Source: Bradyrhizobium murdochi (GTDB lineage: Bacteria > Pseudomonadota > Alphaproteobacteria > Rhizobiales > Xanthobacteraceae). Taken from it: 64,000 nt of DNA. The stretch covers positions 11,197 through 75,196 of the forward strand of contig NZ_AXAU01000025.1 in the NCBI RefSeq assembly GCF_000472965.1, in the 5' to 3' direction. The translations under genes were made by a program, and so were the position numbers. This document shows, piece by piece, positions 54,256-63,145 of this stretch. How positions within the stretch are numbered: position 1 is the first letter of the stretch; each line of letters starts with the position of its first letter. The notes under the pieces were generated by a model. The model saw only the letters and a program-made list of their open reading frames with translations. It was not told the DNA's origin and searched no databases.

Positions 54256-54502
54256 GGCTCTTGTTCATTTCCTGTGGCGTCACTCGTGGTCCGAAGCGAG
54301 CCCGATGTCGAAAGGTGCATCGGCGATTTGCCGTGGCGCGGACTATTGCCCGAGACACGCTGGCATACAAGCGCTCTCGGGCGCGGGAATGCGGCCATGC
54401 ATCTCCGTCGCCGCTCGGGCCGTTGACGGGCAATAGACAAATGTCGCATCAAGACCGCAACAAGCGGGTAACGCCCGACTTCCCCAAGGAGAAACTGCCG
54501 AC

Positions 54503-54916
54503 ATGGCTGAGCCCGCGCGCGCCAAACCAAAACCAACCCCGGAGACCCAGCATTTCTGGGACGGCACGCAGGCTGGCGAGTTGCGCCTGCAGCGCTGCGA
54601 CGCCTGCGCCAATGTCTATTTTCCGCCGCGCCCGTTCTGCCCGTCCTGCGCCTCGCGCGAGGTTTCCGTGTTCAAGGCCAGCGGCAAGGGCAGGCTCTAC
54701 AGCTACGTCATCAACCACCGCCCGGCCGCACCCGGCTTCACCCCACCTTACGCCATCGCCGTCGTCGAGCTCGACGAAGGCCCGCGCATGATGAGCAACA
54801 TCATCGATTGCCCGCAGACGCCGGAGGCGCTGGAGCTCGACATGAAGCTCGAGGTCGCGTTCGAGAAGCTCGACGACAAGATCACCCTTCCCATGTTCCG
54901 TCCGGCGAAGGCTTAA
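54503..54916 (+). CDS. OB-fold/zinc-ribbon protein of the DUF35 family
   Basis: 137 residues. The N-terminal zinc ribbon has CDACANVYFPPRPFCPSC (two CX2C pairs), followed by an OB-fold beginning VFKASGKGRLYSYVINHRPA. Such proteins form a complex with thiolase-like proteins (SCP2-type acyl-CoA thiolases) and the gene is 5 bp before one. AAGGAGAAA precedes the ATG at 54503 at suitable distance. No other function is evident. Confidence 0.9.
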   Translation: MAEPARAKPKPTPETQHFWDGTQAGELRLQRCDACANVYFPPRPFCPSCASREVSVFKASGKGRLYSYVINHRPAAPGFTPPYAIAVVELDEGPRMMSNIIDCPQTPEALELDMKLEVAFEKLDDKITLPMFRPAKA

Positions 54917-54921
54917 GCACC

Positions 54922-56061
54922 ATGCGCAGAAATCAAGTTGCCGTCGTCGGTGCTGCCGAGACCACCGAACTCGGCGTCATCCCGAACATGTCGCAGATCC
55001 AGCTCCACGCGGATGCGGCGCTCAATGCTATCGCCGATGCCGGGCTAAAACTGTCCGACATCGATGGTATCGCGACCGCCGTGGAAACCCCGCAGCAGAT
55101 CGCCCATTACCTCGGCATCACGCCGACCTGGGTGGACGGCACGTCCGTCGGCGGCTGTTCGTTCATGCTGCACGTCCGCCATGCGGCGGCCGCGATCGAG
55201 GCCGGCCTGTGCAAGACCGTGCTGATCACCCACGCCGAGAGCGGAAAATCGATGATCGGCAAATTGCCGCGCTCGATCCCCGCCGACAGCCTGCAGGGCC
55301 AGTTCGAGGCGCCGTTCGGCATCTACGGCCCGCCCAGCATGTTCCCGATTCCCGTGCTGCGCTACATGAAGACTTACGGCATCACCCATGAGCAGATCGC
55401 CATGGTCGCCGTCGTGCAGCGCGAGTGGGCCGCGAAAAATCCGCGCGCGACGATGAAGGACCCGATCACGGTCGCGGACGTCCTGAACTCGCGGATGATC
55501 GCCTACCCGTTCCGCCTGCTGCAATGCTGCCTCGTCACCGACGGCGGCGGCGCGCTGATCTTGACCTCGGCCGACCGCGCCAAGGACTTTCCGAGAAAGC
55601 CGGTCTATATCCTCGGCACCGGCGAGAGCGTGGAAACGCCGATGGTTAGCCAGATGGAGACGTTCAACTCCTCGCGCGCCTTCAAGGTCGCAGGCCCCAC
55701 CGCCTTCAAGGAGGCCGGCATCACCCACAAGGACGTCGATCATTTGATGATCTACGATGCCTTCGCGCATCTGCCGCTCTACGGCCTCGGCGATCTCGGC
55801 TTCATGCCGCATGAGGAGACCGGCAAGTTCATCGCCGATGGCAACACCCGCCCCGGCGGCAAGCTGCCGCTCAACACCAATGGCGGCGGATTGAGCTACA
55901 TGCATTCCGGCATGTACGGCATGTACGCGCTGCAGGAGAGCGTGCGGCAAATGCGCGGCATCGCGCCGGCGCAGGTCAGGGACGCGAAGATTTCGGTCTG
56001 CCACGGCGTCGGCGGCATGTTCGCGGCGAGTGGCACGATCATCTTTACGAACGAGAAGTAA
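54922..56061 (+). CDS. Thiolase family protein (SCP2-like acyl-CoA thiolase)
   Basis: 379 residues. Start ATG at 54922 (MRRNQVAVVGAAETTELGVI); an ORF extended upstream runs through the previous gene out of frame. Catalytic cysteine candidates are in VGGCSFMLHVRHAAAAI and VCHGVGGMFAASG; the thiolase His motif region is NTNGGGLSYMHSGMYG. These thiolases cleave or form beta-ketoacyl-CoA in fatty or steroid-acid metabolism. It is downstream of the DUF35 gene and followed by an SDR and a lactonase gene. Confidence 0.9.
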   Translation: MRRNQVAVVGAAETTELGVIPNMSQIQLHADAALNAIADAGLKLSDIDGIATAVETPQQIAHYLGITPTWVDGTSVGGCSFMLHVRHAAAAIEAGLCKTVLITHAESGKSMIGKLPRSIPADSLQGQFEAPFGIYGPPSMFPIPVLRYMKTYGITHEQIAMVAVVQREWAAKNPRATMKDPITVADVLNSRMIAYPFRLLQCCLVTDGGGALILTSADRAKDFPRKPVYILGTGESVETPMVSQMETFNSSRAFKVAGPTAFKEAGITHKDVDHLMIYDAFAHLPLYGLGDLGFMPHEETGKFIADGNTRPGGKLPLNTNGGGLSYMHSGMYGMYALQESVRQMRGIAPAQVRDAKISVCHGVGGMFAASGTIIFTNEK

Positions 56062-56065
56062 CATT

Positions 56066-56151
56066 CTTCGTCATTCCGGGATGGTCCGAAGGACCAGACC
56101 CGGAATCTCGAGATTCCGGGTTCGCGCTGCGCGCGCCCCGGAATGACGAAG
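56066..56151. repeat. Palindromic repeat, family C
   Basis: CTTCGTCATTCCGGG (56066-56080) mirrors CCCCGGAATGACGAAG (56136-56151). Internal words GGTCCGAAGGACC and TCTCGAGATTCCGGG show nested pairing. It lies between the thiolase and the SDR genes, starting 5 bp after the thiolase stop and ending 18 bp before the SDR start, so the transcript of the set must carry it as a hairpin. Confidence 0.85.
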
Positions 56152-56169
56152 GGCAACAGGAGAGCTCCA

Positions 56170-57084
56170 ATGACAAAATCACTGCAAGACAAGGTCATCA
56201 TCGTCACCGGCGCCGGCCGCGGCATCGGGCGCGAGATCGCACTGCTTTGCGCCGCGGAAGGCGCAAAGGTCGTCGTCAACGATCCCGGCGTCGCCGCCGA
56301 CGGTGCCGGCTCGAGCGCAGCTCCCGCCGAGGAGGTAGTCGAGGAGATCAAGAAGCGCGGCGGCACCGGGGTTGCCAATTTCGAGTCGGTGGCGGAAGCG
56401 ATCCCGGCGAGCAAGATCGTCAAGACAGCGACCGATCATTTCGGCCGGCTCGACGGCGTCGTCAACAATGCCGGCATTCTGCGCGACATGATCTTCCACA
56501 AAATGAGCGTCGAAGCCTTCGAAGCCGTCATCAAGGTGCACCTGATGGGCTCGTTCTATGTCAGCCACGCCGCAGCGCGACTTTACCGCGAACAGGAGAG
56601 CGGCTCCTTCGTGCACTTCACCTCGACCTCGGGCCTGATCGGCAATTTCGGCCAGGCCAACTACGCCGCTGCCAAGCTCGGCATCGTCGGCCTGTCGAAG
56701 TCGATCGCACTCGACATGGGCCGCTTCAACGTCCGCTCGAACTGCGTCTCGCCGTTCGCCTGGACCCGCATGATCGGCACCATCCCGACCGAGACCGAGG
56801 CCGAGAAGGCGCGGGTTGCAAAAATCCAGCAGATGGGACCGGAGAAGATCGCGCCGCTCTGCGCCTATTTGCTCAGCGACGCCGCCAAGGACGTCACCGG
56901 ACAGATCTTCGGCGTGCGCATGAACGAGATATTCCTGTTCAGCCAGAATCGTCCGCTGCGCTCGGTGCAGCGGAGCGAAGGCTGGACGCCGCAAACCATC
57001 GCCGAGCACGGCATGCCAGCGCTTGCGGGATCGTTCTACAAGCTCGACCGCTCCGCAGACATCTTCACCTGGGATCCGATCTGA
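56170..57084 (+). CDS. Short-chain dehydrogenase/reductase
   Basis: 304 residues. NAD(P)-binding motif VTGAGRGIGREIALLC, NNAG in VNNAGILRD, catalytic Ser in STSGL and YxxxK in YAAAKLGIVG. The AAPAEEVVEEIKKRGGTGVA segment, and an extended C-terminus to 304 residues, resemble FabG-like hydroxyacyl dehydrogenases. ATG at 56170 follows CAGGAG. Downstream of the thiolase, it probably oxidises or reduces a 3-hydroxyacyl-CoA; the substrate is not established. Confidence 0.9.
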   Translation: MTKSLQDKVIIVTGAGRGIGREIALLCAAEGAKVVVNDPGVAADGAGSSAAPAEEVVEEIKKRGGTGVANFESVAEAIPASKIVKTATDHFGRLDGVVNNAGILRDMIFHKMSVEAFEAVIKVHLMGSFYVSHAAARLYREQESGSFVHFTSTSGLIGNFGQANYAAAKLGIVGLSKSIALDMGRFNVRSNCVSPFAWTRMIGTIPTETEAEKARVAKIQQMGPEKIAPLCAYLLSDAAKDVTGQIFGVRMNEIFLFSQNRPLRSVQRSEGWTPQTIAEHGMPALAGSFYKLDRSADIFTWDPI

Positions 57085-57089
57085 GGGGA

Positions 57090-57184
57090 TGTAGGGTGGG
57101 CAAAGGCGCGTAGCGCCGTGCCCACCATCTAACGGAAACGATCGTCGGGAAACGGTGGGCACGCTCCGCTTTGCCCACCCTACA
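57090..57184. repeat. Palindromic repeat, family D
   Basis: TGTAGGGTGGGCAAAGGCGC at 57090 mirrors GCTTTGCCCACCCTACA ending at 57184, with an inner pair GTGCCCACC/GGTGGGCAC. It begins 6 bp after the SDR stop and lies about 100 bp before the lactonase gene. Confidence 0.85.
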
Positions 57185-57287
57185 AAGCAGTCTGCCATCT
57201 CGGGTCATTTCACCACAGCCCGCCCGCTTTATGCCGGAATGCGGGCTGATGTTTTTCCTCCCAACAAAAATACAATGGGAGGAAATC

Positions 57288-58454
57288 ATGACAACCTCGC
57301 TGACCTTTTCCGATTCCCAACAACAGGGCGGCGGTTTTGACCGTCGCAAGATACTGACCGGCGCGGCAGCACTCGCCGCCTCGGCCGTAACGATGAAGAC
57401 GGCCTCCGCCGCCACCGTCGCGCCGCTCGGCCAGACCGCCGCGCCGACTACGGCAACGCCGCCGCTGCCGCTCGGCCCGCTTCCCGGCGCCCGCTATCCG
57501 GACTCTCGCCTGGAGTCGATGAAGAAACCGAAGGTTTCGTTCGGACCGACCGGCTTCCCGGCGTTCGCCGGCACAATGGCGGTGGAGCGCGTCGCCACCG
57601 GATTCCGCTGGGCTGAAGGCCCGGTCTATTTCGCAGCCGGGCGCTACGTGCTGTTTTCCGACATTCCCAACAACCGCATCATGCGCTTCTCGGAGGATGA
57701 CGGTCATCTTAGCGTGTATCGCCAGCCGTCGATGAACTCGAACGGCAACACCATCGATCGTGAGGGACGCCTGATCACGTGCGAACATTCCGGCCGGCGG
57801 GTCACCCGGACCGAACTCGACGGCTCGATCACCATCATCGCCGACAAGTACAACGGTAAGAAACTGAACTCGCCGAACGACGCGGTCGTCGCCGCCGACG
57901 GATCGATCTGGTTCTGCGACCCAGCCTACGGAATCGGCGGCTATTACGAGGGCATCAAGGCCGAGCCCGAGCAGGAAAAGAAAAATGTCTACCGGGTGGA
58001 TCCGAAATCCGGCGACATCAAGATGGTGGTCGATGACTTCGTGCAGCCGAACGGCCTTTGCTTCTCACCTGACGAGAAGAAGCTCTATATCTGCGATACC
58101 GGCTTTACCGACGGGCCGGACAACCCGTCGCATATTCGCGTGTTCGACGTGGACCTCGCGGCGGGCAAACTTTCGAACAGCAAAGTCTTTGCGGACATGC
58201 CCAAGCCCAGCATTACCGACGGGCTGCGCTGCGACACCGCCGGGCGCCTGTGGTGCTCCGTCGGCTGGGGTGATCCGAACGAGGACGGCGTGCGTTGCTA
58301 TACGGCTGACGGCGATCTGCTCGGCAAGATTCACATTCCCGAAACCGTCGCCAATCTGTGCTTCGGCGGTCAGCAGCGGAACAGACTCTACATCTGCGGC
58401 TCGTCATCGCTCTATGCGGTCTATACGAGTGCGCAGGGCGCGATGAAGCCGTGA
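57288..58454 (+). CDS. Tat-exported SMP-30/gluconolactonase-family protein
   Basis: 388 residues. GGGAGGAAATC precedes ATG 57288. The signal has a twin-arginine-like DRRKILTGAAALAASAV (about 16-32), followed by an Ala/Thr-rich linker. The beta-propeller of the SMP-30/gluconolactonase family then spans about 90-380, with RWAEGPVYFAAGRYVLFSD, SNGNTIDREGRLITCEHSGR, NSPNDAVVAADGSIWFCDPA and GLRCDTAGRLWCS as repeated blade and metal-binding motifs. It would act on lactones in the periplasm. It is 203 bp downstream of the SDR with a repeat between. Confidence 0.9.
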   Translation: MTTSLTFSDSQQQGGGFDRRKILTGAAALAASAVTMKTASAATVAPLGQTAAPTTATPPLPLGPLPGARYPDSRLESMKKPKVSFGPTGFPAFAGTMAVERVATGFRWAEGPVYFAAGRYVLFSDIPNNRIMRFSEDDGHLSVYRQPSMNSNGNTIDREGRLITCEHSGRRVTRTELDGSITIIADKYNGKKLNSPNDAVVAADGSIWFCDPAYGIGGYYEGIKAEPEQEKKNVYRVDPKSGDIKMVVDDFVQPNGLCFSPDEKKLYICDTGFTDGPDNPSHIRVFDVDLAAGKLSNSKVFADMPKPSITDGLRCDTAGRLWCSVGWGDPNEDGVRCYTADGDLLGKIHIPETVANLCFGGQQRNRLYICGSSSLYAVYTSAQGAMKP

Positions 58455-58459
58455 GATTA

Positions 58460-58523
58460 GCGAATAGTGAGTGGCGAATGGCGAATAGGAAATCCATTCG
58501 CTACTCGCCATTCGCTATTCGCC
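58460..58523. repeat. Palindromic repeat, family A copy 3
   Basis: Left arm from 58460 (GCGAATAGTGAGTGGCGAAT) pairs imperfectly with the right arm 58494-58523 ending GCTATTCGCC. It fills the gap between convergent lactonase and ppc genes: 5 bp after one stop, 6 bp from the other stop (58530). Same family as 38165-38231 and 39784-39871. Confidence 0.85.
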
Positions 58524-58529
58524 GTTACC

Positions 58530-61322
58530 TCAGCCGCTATTCCTCAACCCCGCCGAAATCCCGTTGATCGTAAGCTGAATCCCGCGCAGCACCTGCTCAT
58601 CCGGACTATGCGAGCGATGCTCCTTCAGTAGCTCCACCTGCACGTGGTTGAGCGGATCGAGGTAGGGGAAGCGGTTGCGGATTGAGCGTTCCAGCAGCGG
58701 GTTGCCCTGCAAGAGGCGCTCGTGGCCCATGATGTCGAGCAGCGCCTCGATCGAGGCATGCCACTCGCGCCGGATGCGTCCGAAGATGCTTTCGCGCAAG
58801 GCCACGTCAGGCACCAGCTCGGCATAGCGCGAGGCGATCGCAATCGAGCTCTTGGCCAGCACCATGTCCATGTTCGACAGCAGCATGCGGAAGAACGGCC
58901 ATTCGCGGTAGAGTTCCTGAAGGAAGGCCATGCCCTGCTCCGGGTGCTCCGCGATCCAGGTTTCGACCGCGGAGCCAAAGCCGTACCAGCCCGGCAGCAT
59001 CAGCCGGCATTGCGCCCAACTGAACACCCAGGGGATGGCACGCAGGTCCTCGATTTCGCGGGTTTTCTTGCGCGACGCCGGGCGGCTGCCGATGTTGAGC
59101 GTCGAGATTTCGGTGATGACGGTGGAGCCCCAGAAATAATCGGCAAAGCCCTCGGTCTCATAGACCAGCCCGCGATAGGCCTTGAATGCCAGCGCCGACA
59201 ATTGCTCCATTGCCGTGAGATACTCTTTCCGCGGCGCGCTCTGCCGGGGATGCAGCAGGCTCGCCTCCAGCGTCGCCGCGGCCAGGATTTCCAGATTGCT
59301 GCGGCCGACTTCCGGATTGGAATATTTGCTGGAGATGATTTCACCCTGCTCGGTGATGCGGATCTGTCCGTTCACCGCGCCGCCGGGCTGCGCGATGATG
59401 GCGTCATAGCTCGGCCCGCCGCCGCGGCCGACCGACCCGCCCCGGCCGTGGAACAGCCGCAAGCGCACGCCATGACGCTCGAACACGTCAACCAGTTCGA
59501 TTTCGGCCTTATACAGCTCCCAGCCCGAAGTGACGAAGCCGCCGTCCTTGTTGCTGTCGGAATAGCCGAGCATCACTTCCTGGATGCCGCCGCGGCTATC
59601 GACCAGCCGGCGGTAATCGTGCAGCGCCAGCATCCGGTCCATGATGCCGGATGAAGCCTGCAGATCCTCGATGGTTTCGAACAGCGGCACGATGTTGATC
59701 GCGCTGCGGCCGGACGGATTGACGAGGCCGACCTCCTTCAACAGCACCGCCACCTCCAGCATGTCCGACATGCCCTTGCACATGGAGATGATGCATTGGT
59801 GGATCACGTCGGCGCCGAAGCGCGCATGGGCCTCGGCGGCGGCACGGAACACGGCGAGTTCGCCGCGTGTTTCTTCGCTGTACTTGACGAACACCGAGCT
59901 CAGCGGCCTTGCACTGCGCAACTCGCGCAGCAGCAGATGGACACGGGCCTCCTCATTCAGTGCCAGATAGGACATGCCGGGGATCGCGGCATCGAACAGC
60001 TCCGCGACCGTGCGCTCGTGCACCGCGGAATTCTGCCTGATGTCGAGCCGGGCCAGATGAAAGCCGAAGCAATCCACGGCACGACGCAGCAAGCGCAACC
60101 GACCGCGCGCGATCACGCCCGAATTGTTCGCAATCAGCGATCGATCCAGAACGTCGAGATCGGCTTTGAACTCCTTCACGCTCGCATAAGGCGCGGCCTC
60201 GCCGACCGGACGACGCGTCGTCTCGACCTCGAGCTTTGCAGCGGTCGCCGTCAGCCTTGCATAGATGCCGGATACCGCGAGACGATAGGGTTCACCGCTC
60301 CTGTGCGGCGACGTATCCGGGGACCGCTCGGCCAGCGCGCGCAATTCGTCCGAGACGTCGGCAAGGTGCGCGGCCAGCGACAATTCGGAGCCGAGGACAT
60401 GCAACTCTTCCAGATAGAAGTTCATCACCCGGCTAGACTGCAGGCGCAGCGTGCCGCGCATGACGTCGGCAGTGACAAAGGGGTTGCCATCGCGGTCGCC
60501 GCCGATCCAGCTTCCCACGGTCAGGAACGACGCCAGCTCGCCGGACGCGCCGCCCTCCTCCCGGTTCAGCCGGTCCTCCAGCGCGCAATGCAGCCTCGGC
60601 ACCTCGTGCAGGAAGGTGTAGTCGTAGAATGACAGGCCGTTGGCGACTTCGTCGAGCACGGTCAGCTTGGTCCGGCGCAGCAGGTTGGTCTGCCACAGCG
60701 TCAGTACGGCGCGGCGCAACTGCTCGTCGCAGGCCTCAGCCTCCTCCGGCGTAAGCTGGACGCGTTCGCGCCGGTCGAGCAGCGCGGCGATCTCCATCTC
60801 ACGGTCGATCGTGCTCTTGCGGCGGACTTCCGTGGGATGCGCCGTCAGGACCGGGCTGACCTGGGCCCCCTTGAAGAAGCGGCGCAGCTCGGCCGCGCTG
60901 ATCCCGGCGGTCTTTGCGTGAGCGAGCGTCTGGGTCAGCGCGCTCGGTCGCGGCCCGCCGGGACCGCGGCCACGCATCTGGCGGATGTTGTTCTGGTCCT
61001 CGGCGATGTTGGCGAGATGCGAAAAATAGCTGAAGGCGCGGACGATCCGCACGGTATCGCTGATCGACATGCTGTCGAGGATGGTCTCGAGTTCGCGCCG
61101 CGCCAGCTTGTCCTCGTCCCGGTGGAACCGGATCGAGGTCTGCCGGATACGTTCGACCAGATCGAAGACGTCAGCGCCTTCCTGGTCGCGGACCGTATCT
61201 CCGAGAATCCGCCCGAGCAGACGAATGTCGGTCCGCAGCCGGGCATCTTCCTCCAACGCCAGCGCCTCGTCGCTGCGGTTGAACCGGATCTCAATCTCGG
61301 AAGGCATGGTCTGGGAAGACAT
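58530..61322 (-). CDS. ppc: Phosphoenolpyruvate carboxylase
   Basis: 930-residue anaplerotic enzyme forming oxaloacetate from PEP and bicarbonate. Catalytic motifs: LTAHPTEVRRKST with the essential His, VMLGYSDSNKDGGF, and FHGRGGSVGRGGGP. The C-terminus is GISAGLRNSG, close to the usual QNTG end. The length matches bacterial PEPC. The minus-strand gene stands alone between convergent lactonase and upstream acyl-CoA synthetase; the upstream gap contains a TGC-rich site that could bind PhaR/AniA. Confidence 0.97.
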   Translation of the reverse strand: MSSQTMPSEIEIRFNRSDEALALEEDARLRTDIRLLGRILGDTVRDQEGADVFDLVERIRQTSIRFHRDEDKLARRELETILDSMSISDTVRIVRAFSYFSHLANIAEDQNNIRQMRGRGPGGPRPSALTQTLAHAKTAGISAAELRRFFKGAQVSPVLTAHPTEVRRKSTIDREMEIAALLDRRERVQLTPEEAEACDEQLRRAVLTLWQTNLLRRTKLTVLDEVANGLSFYDYTFLHEVPRLHCALEDRLNREEGGASGELASFLTVGSWIGGDRDGNPFVTADVMRGTLRLQSSRVMNFYLEELHVLGSELSLAAHLADVSDELRALAERSPDTSPHRSGEPYRLAVSGIYARLTATAAKLEVETTRRPVGEAAPYASVKEFKADLDVLDRSLIANNSGVIARGRLRLLRRAVDCFGFHLARLDIRQNSAVHERTVAELFDAAIPGMSYLALNEEARVHLLLRELRSARPLSSVFVKYSEETRGELAVFRAAAEAHARFGADVIHQCIISMCKGMSDMLEVAVLLKEVGLVNPSGRSAINIVPLFETIEDLQASSGIMDRMLALHDYRRLVDSRGGIQEVMLGYSDSNKDGGFVTSGWELYKAEIELVDVFERHGVRLRLFHGRGGSVGRGGGPSYDAIIAQPGGAVNGQIRITEQGEIISSKYSNPEVGRSNLEILAAATLEASLLHPRQSAPRKEYLTAMEQLSALAFKAYRGLVYETEGFADYFWGSTVITEISTLNIGSRPASRKKTREIEDLRAIPWVFSWAQCRLMLPGWYGFGSAVETWIAEHPEQGMAFLQELYREWPFFRMLLSNMDMVLAKSSIAIASRYAELVPDVALRESIFGRIRREWHASIEALLDIMGHERLLQGNPLLERSIRNRFPYLDPLNHVQVELLKEHRSHSPDEQVLRGIQLTINGISAGLRNSG

Positions 61323-61367
61323 TGGCTGGCCACCTCAAACTGCCCGGCTGTTCCGAGTGTGCAATAT

Positions 61368-61382
61368 TTTTGCCGCAGTGCA
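61368..61382. promoter_or_regulatory. TGC-rich site upstream of ppc (PhaR/AniA-like)
   Basis: TTTGCCGCAGTGCAA lies 46-60 bp upstream of the ppc start. It resembles TGC/GCA-containing sites bound by PhaR/AniA regulators of polyhydroxyalkanoate and carbon storage in alphaproteobacteria. This is a single sequence match without alignment, so it is only a lead. Confidence 0.25.
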
Positions 61383-61456
61383 AGATAAAGATGGAGGCGG
61401 TGCACACCGGAGTATTCCGGACGCGGTGCAGCCCTTAGCGCTGCTCCCCCCCCCAG

Positions 61457-63001
61457 CTAGATCCTCCGCCCTGCCCGCTCCCAATAGGTATCGCGCAGGC
61501 GGCGCTTGAAGATCTTGCCGGAATCTTCCCGCGGCAGGTTGGATTGGATTTCGATGTGTTTTGGCACCTTGTAGTCGGCCAGCGCGACCTTGAGCTGGCT
61601 GCGGATGGAAGCCGGGTCGAGCGTCGCCCCCGGCTGCGGCTCCACCACAGCCATCAGCGCCTCGCCGAATTCGGCGTCGGGAATGCCGAACACCGCGCAA
61701 TCATGCACGCCGGGAAGCGCATGCAGCGCAGCCTCGATCTCGGCCGGATAGATATTGACGCCGCCTGAAATCACCATGTCGCGCTTGCGGTCGCTGATGA
61801 AGACATAGCCGTCCGCGTCGATATAACCGACGTCACCCGAGGTGATGAAACCGTCGCGATCGATCTCGGCGCGCTTTTCCGGCTTGTTGTGGTAGGTGAA
61901 ATCGGGATTGCCTGATATGCGCGAATAGATTTCGCCGATCTCGCCCTGCGGCAATTCCCTGCCGTCGTCGCCGATAAAACGCAGTTCGGCGCCCGGCGCG
62001 ATCTTGCCGACGGTGCCGGGCTTCTTCAGCGCGTCCTCGGACGTCGCAAAGGTAACCGCGCCGGACTCGGTCGAGCCGTAGAATTCGTAGATGATCGGCC
62101 CCCACCATTCGATCATCGCACGCTTGACGTCCGCTGGACACGGCGCGGCAGCATGGATGACATGGCGCAGCGACGACATGTCGTACTTCCTGCGCACGTC
62201 CTCCGGCAGCTTCATCAGCCGGATGAACATGGTCGGCACCATGAAGATGGTGTCGATCTTCTCGGTCGTGACCACGCGCAAAAATTCTTCCGCATCGAAG
62301 CGCGGCATGATCACCAGGGCACCGCCGAGACGACCGGCGCGCAGGCCGAACGAATTCGGCGCAGAATGATACAGCGGCCCCGGAAGCAGTGCGCGGGCCC
62401 CCGGCTTGAGGCCGTAGATCAGCGCGCGCATGCGCTCGGCGTTGGCACTTTGCTCCGGCGTCGGCGCAAAGCGGCGCACGCCCTTGGGATGGCCCGTCGT
62501 GCCCGAGGTGTAGATCATGTTCTGCGGCTGCGGCACCGCCGGTCCGCCATAGCGCTGGTGTTGGTTCAGCCAGGATTCGAAATCGATCGCGAAGTCCGGC
62601 GTCCTCAGATGATCCGGATTGATCTTGTAGTTGGCGAGAATCTCCGGCGGGGTCGGCACGCTGAGCGCCGTGACGCCTTGCGGGATCGCCTCGCGCAACT
62701 GATGCAGCATGTCGGCATGCGCGATTAGCACGGATGTGCCGGAATCCTTCAGCACATAATTGATCTCTTCCGGCTTGAAGTGCCAGTTGACCGGCACGCC
62801 ATAGGCGCCGAGCCGCATCGCCGCATAAGCCACCTCGATGAAGGCGATGTCGTTGCGCATCAATATGGCGACGCTGTCGCCCTGCTTGACGCCAAGCTTT
62901 TGCAGCCCGCTGGCGATGCGCTCGGTCCGCTCGGCGACTTCGCCGTGGTCACGCCGGCGCTCGCCACTGATGATGCCGAGGAAGAGTTGGGAGGCTGACA
63001 T
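61457..63001 (-). CDS. AMP-forming acyl-CoA synthetase
   Basis: 514 residues. Start is ATG at 63001 (MSASQLFLGIISGERRR); the 28-residue longer ORF begins inside the family-B repeat. ANL motifs: ATP-binding MIYTSGTTGHPKGVRR, YEFYGSTESGAVTFA, GDVGYIDADGYVFISDRKRD and the catalytic Lys near EDSGKIFKRRLRDTYWE. It activates a carboxylic acid to its CoA thioester. It is 150 bp from a downstream-facing enoyl-CoA hydratase gene on the same strand. The acid is unknown; a fatty or aromatic acid is likely. A C10 run occurs at about 61446-61455 beyond the stop. Confidence 0.9.
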   Translation of the reverse strand: MSASQLFLGIISGERRRDHGEVAERTERIASGLQKLGVKQGDSVAILMRNDIAFIEVAYAAMRLGAYGVPVNWHFKPEEINYVLKDSGTSVLIAHADMLHQLREAIPQGVTALSVPTPPEILANYKINPDHLRTPDFAIDFESWLNQHQRYGGPAVPQPQNMIYTSGTTGHPKGVRRFAPTPEQSANAERMRALIYGLKPGARALLPGPLYHSAPNSFGLRAGRLGGALVIMPRFDAEEFLRVVTTEKIDTIFMVPTMFIRLMKLPEDVRRKYDMSSLRHVIHAAAPCPADVKRAMIEWWGPIIYEFYGSTESGAVTFATSEDALKKPGTVGKIAPGAELRFIGDDGRELPQGEIGEIYSRISGNPDFTYHNKPEKRAEIDRDGFITSGDVGYIDADGYVFISDRKRDMVISGGVNIYPAEIEAALHALPGVHDCAVFGIPDAEFGEALMAVVEPQPGATLDPASIRSQLKVALADYKVPKHIEIQSNLPREDSGKIFKRRLRDTYWERAGRRI

Positions 63002-63038
63002 TGTCTCTTTCCGATCTGGTGTCGGGTTTTGGATGACG

Positions 63039-63137
63039 CTCATGGTGAGGAGCGCGTCTTCGCGCGTCTCGAACCATGAGGCCACAGACGCGCCTACATC
63101 CTTCGAGACGGCGCTTTCGCGCCTCCTCAGGATGAGG
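63039..63137. repeat. Palindromic repeat, family B copy 3
   Basis: Begins CTCATGGTGAGGAGCGCG and ends CCTCCTCAGGATGAGG, with words GTCTCGAACCATGAGG and TCCTTCGAGACGGCGC. It lies between the acyl-CoA synthetase start and the enoyl-CoA hydratase stop (63146), ending 9 bp from that stop. Confidence 0.85.
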
Positions 63138-63145
63138 GGCTGATA

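Noticed and set aside
61446..61455. C-run as a sign of frameshift or phase variation
   Set aside because: It lies beyond the stop of the acyl-CoA synthetase gene and interrupts no coding frame.
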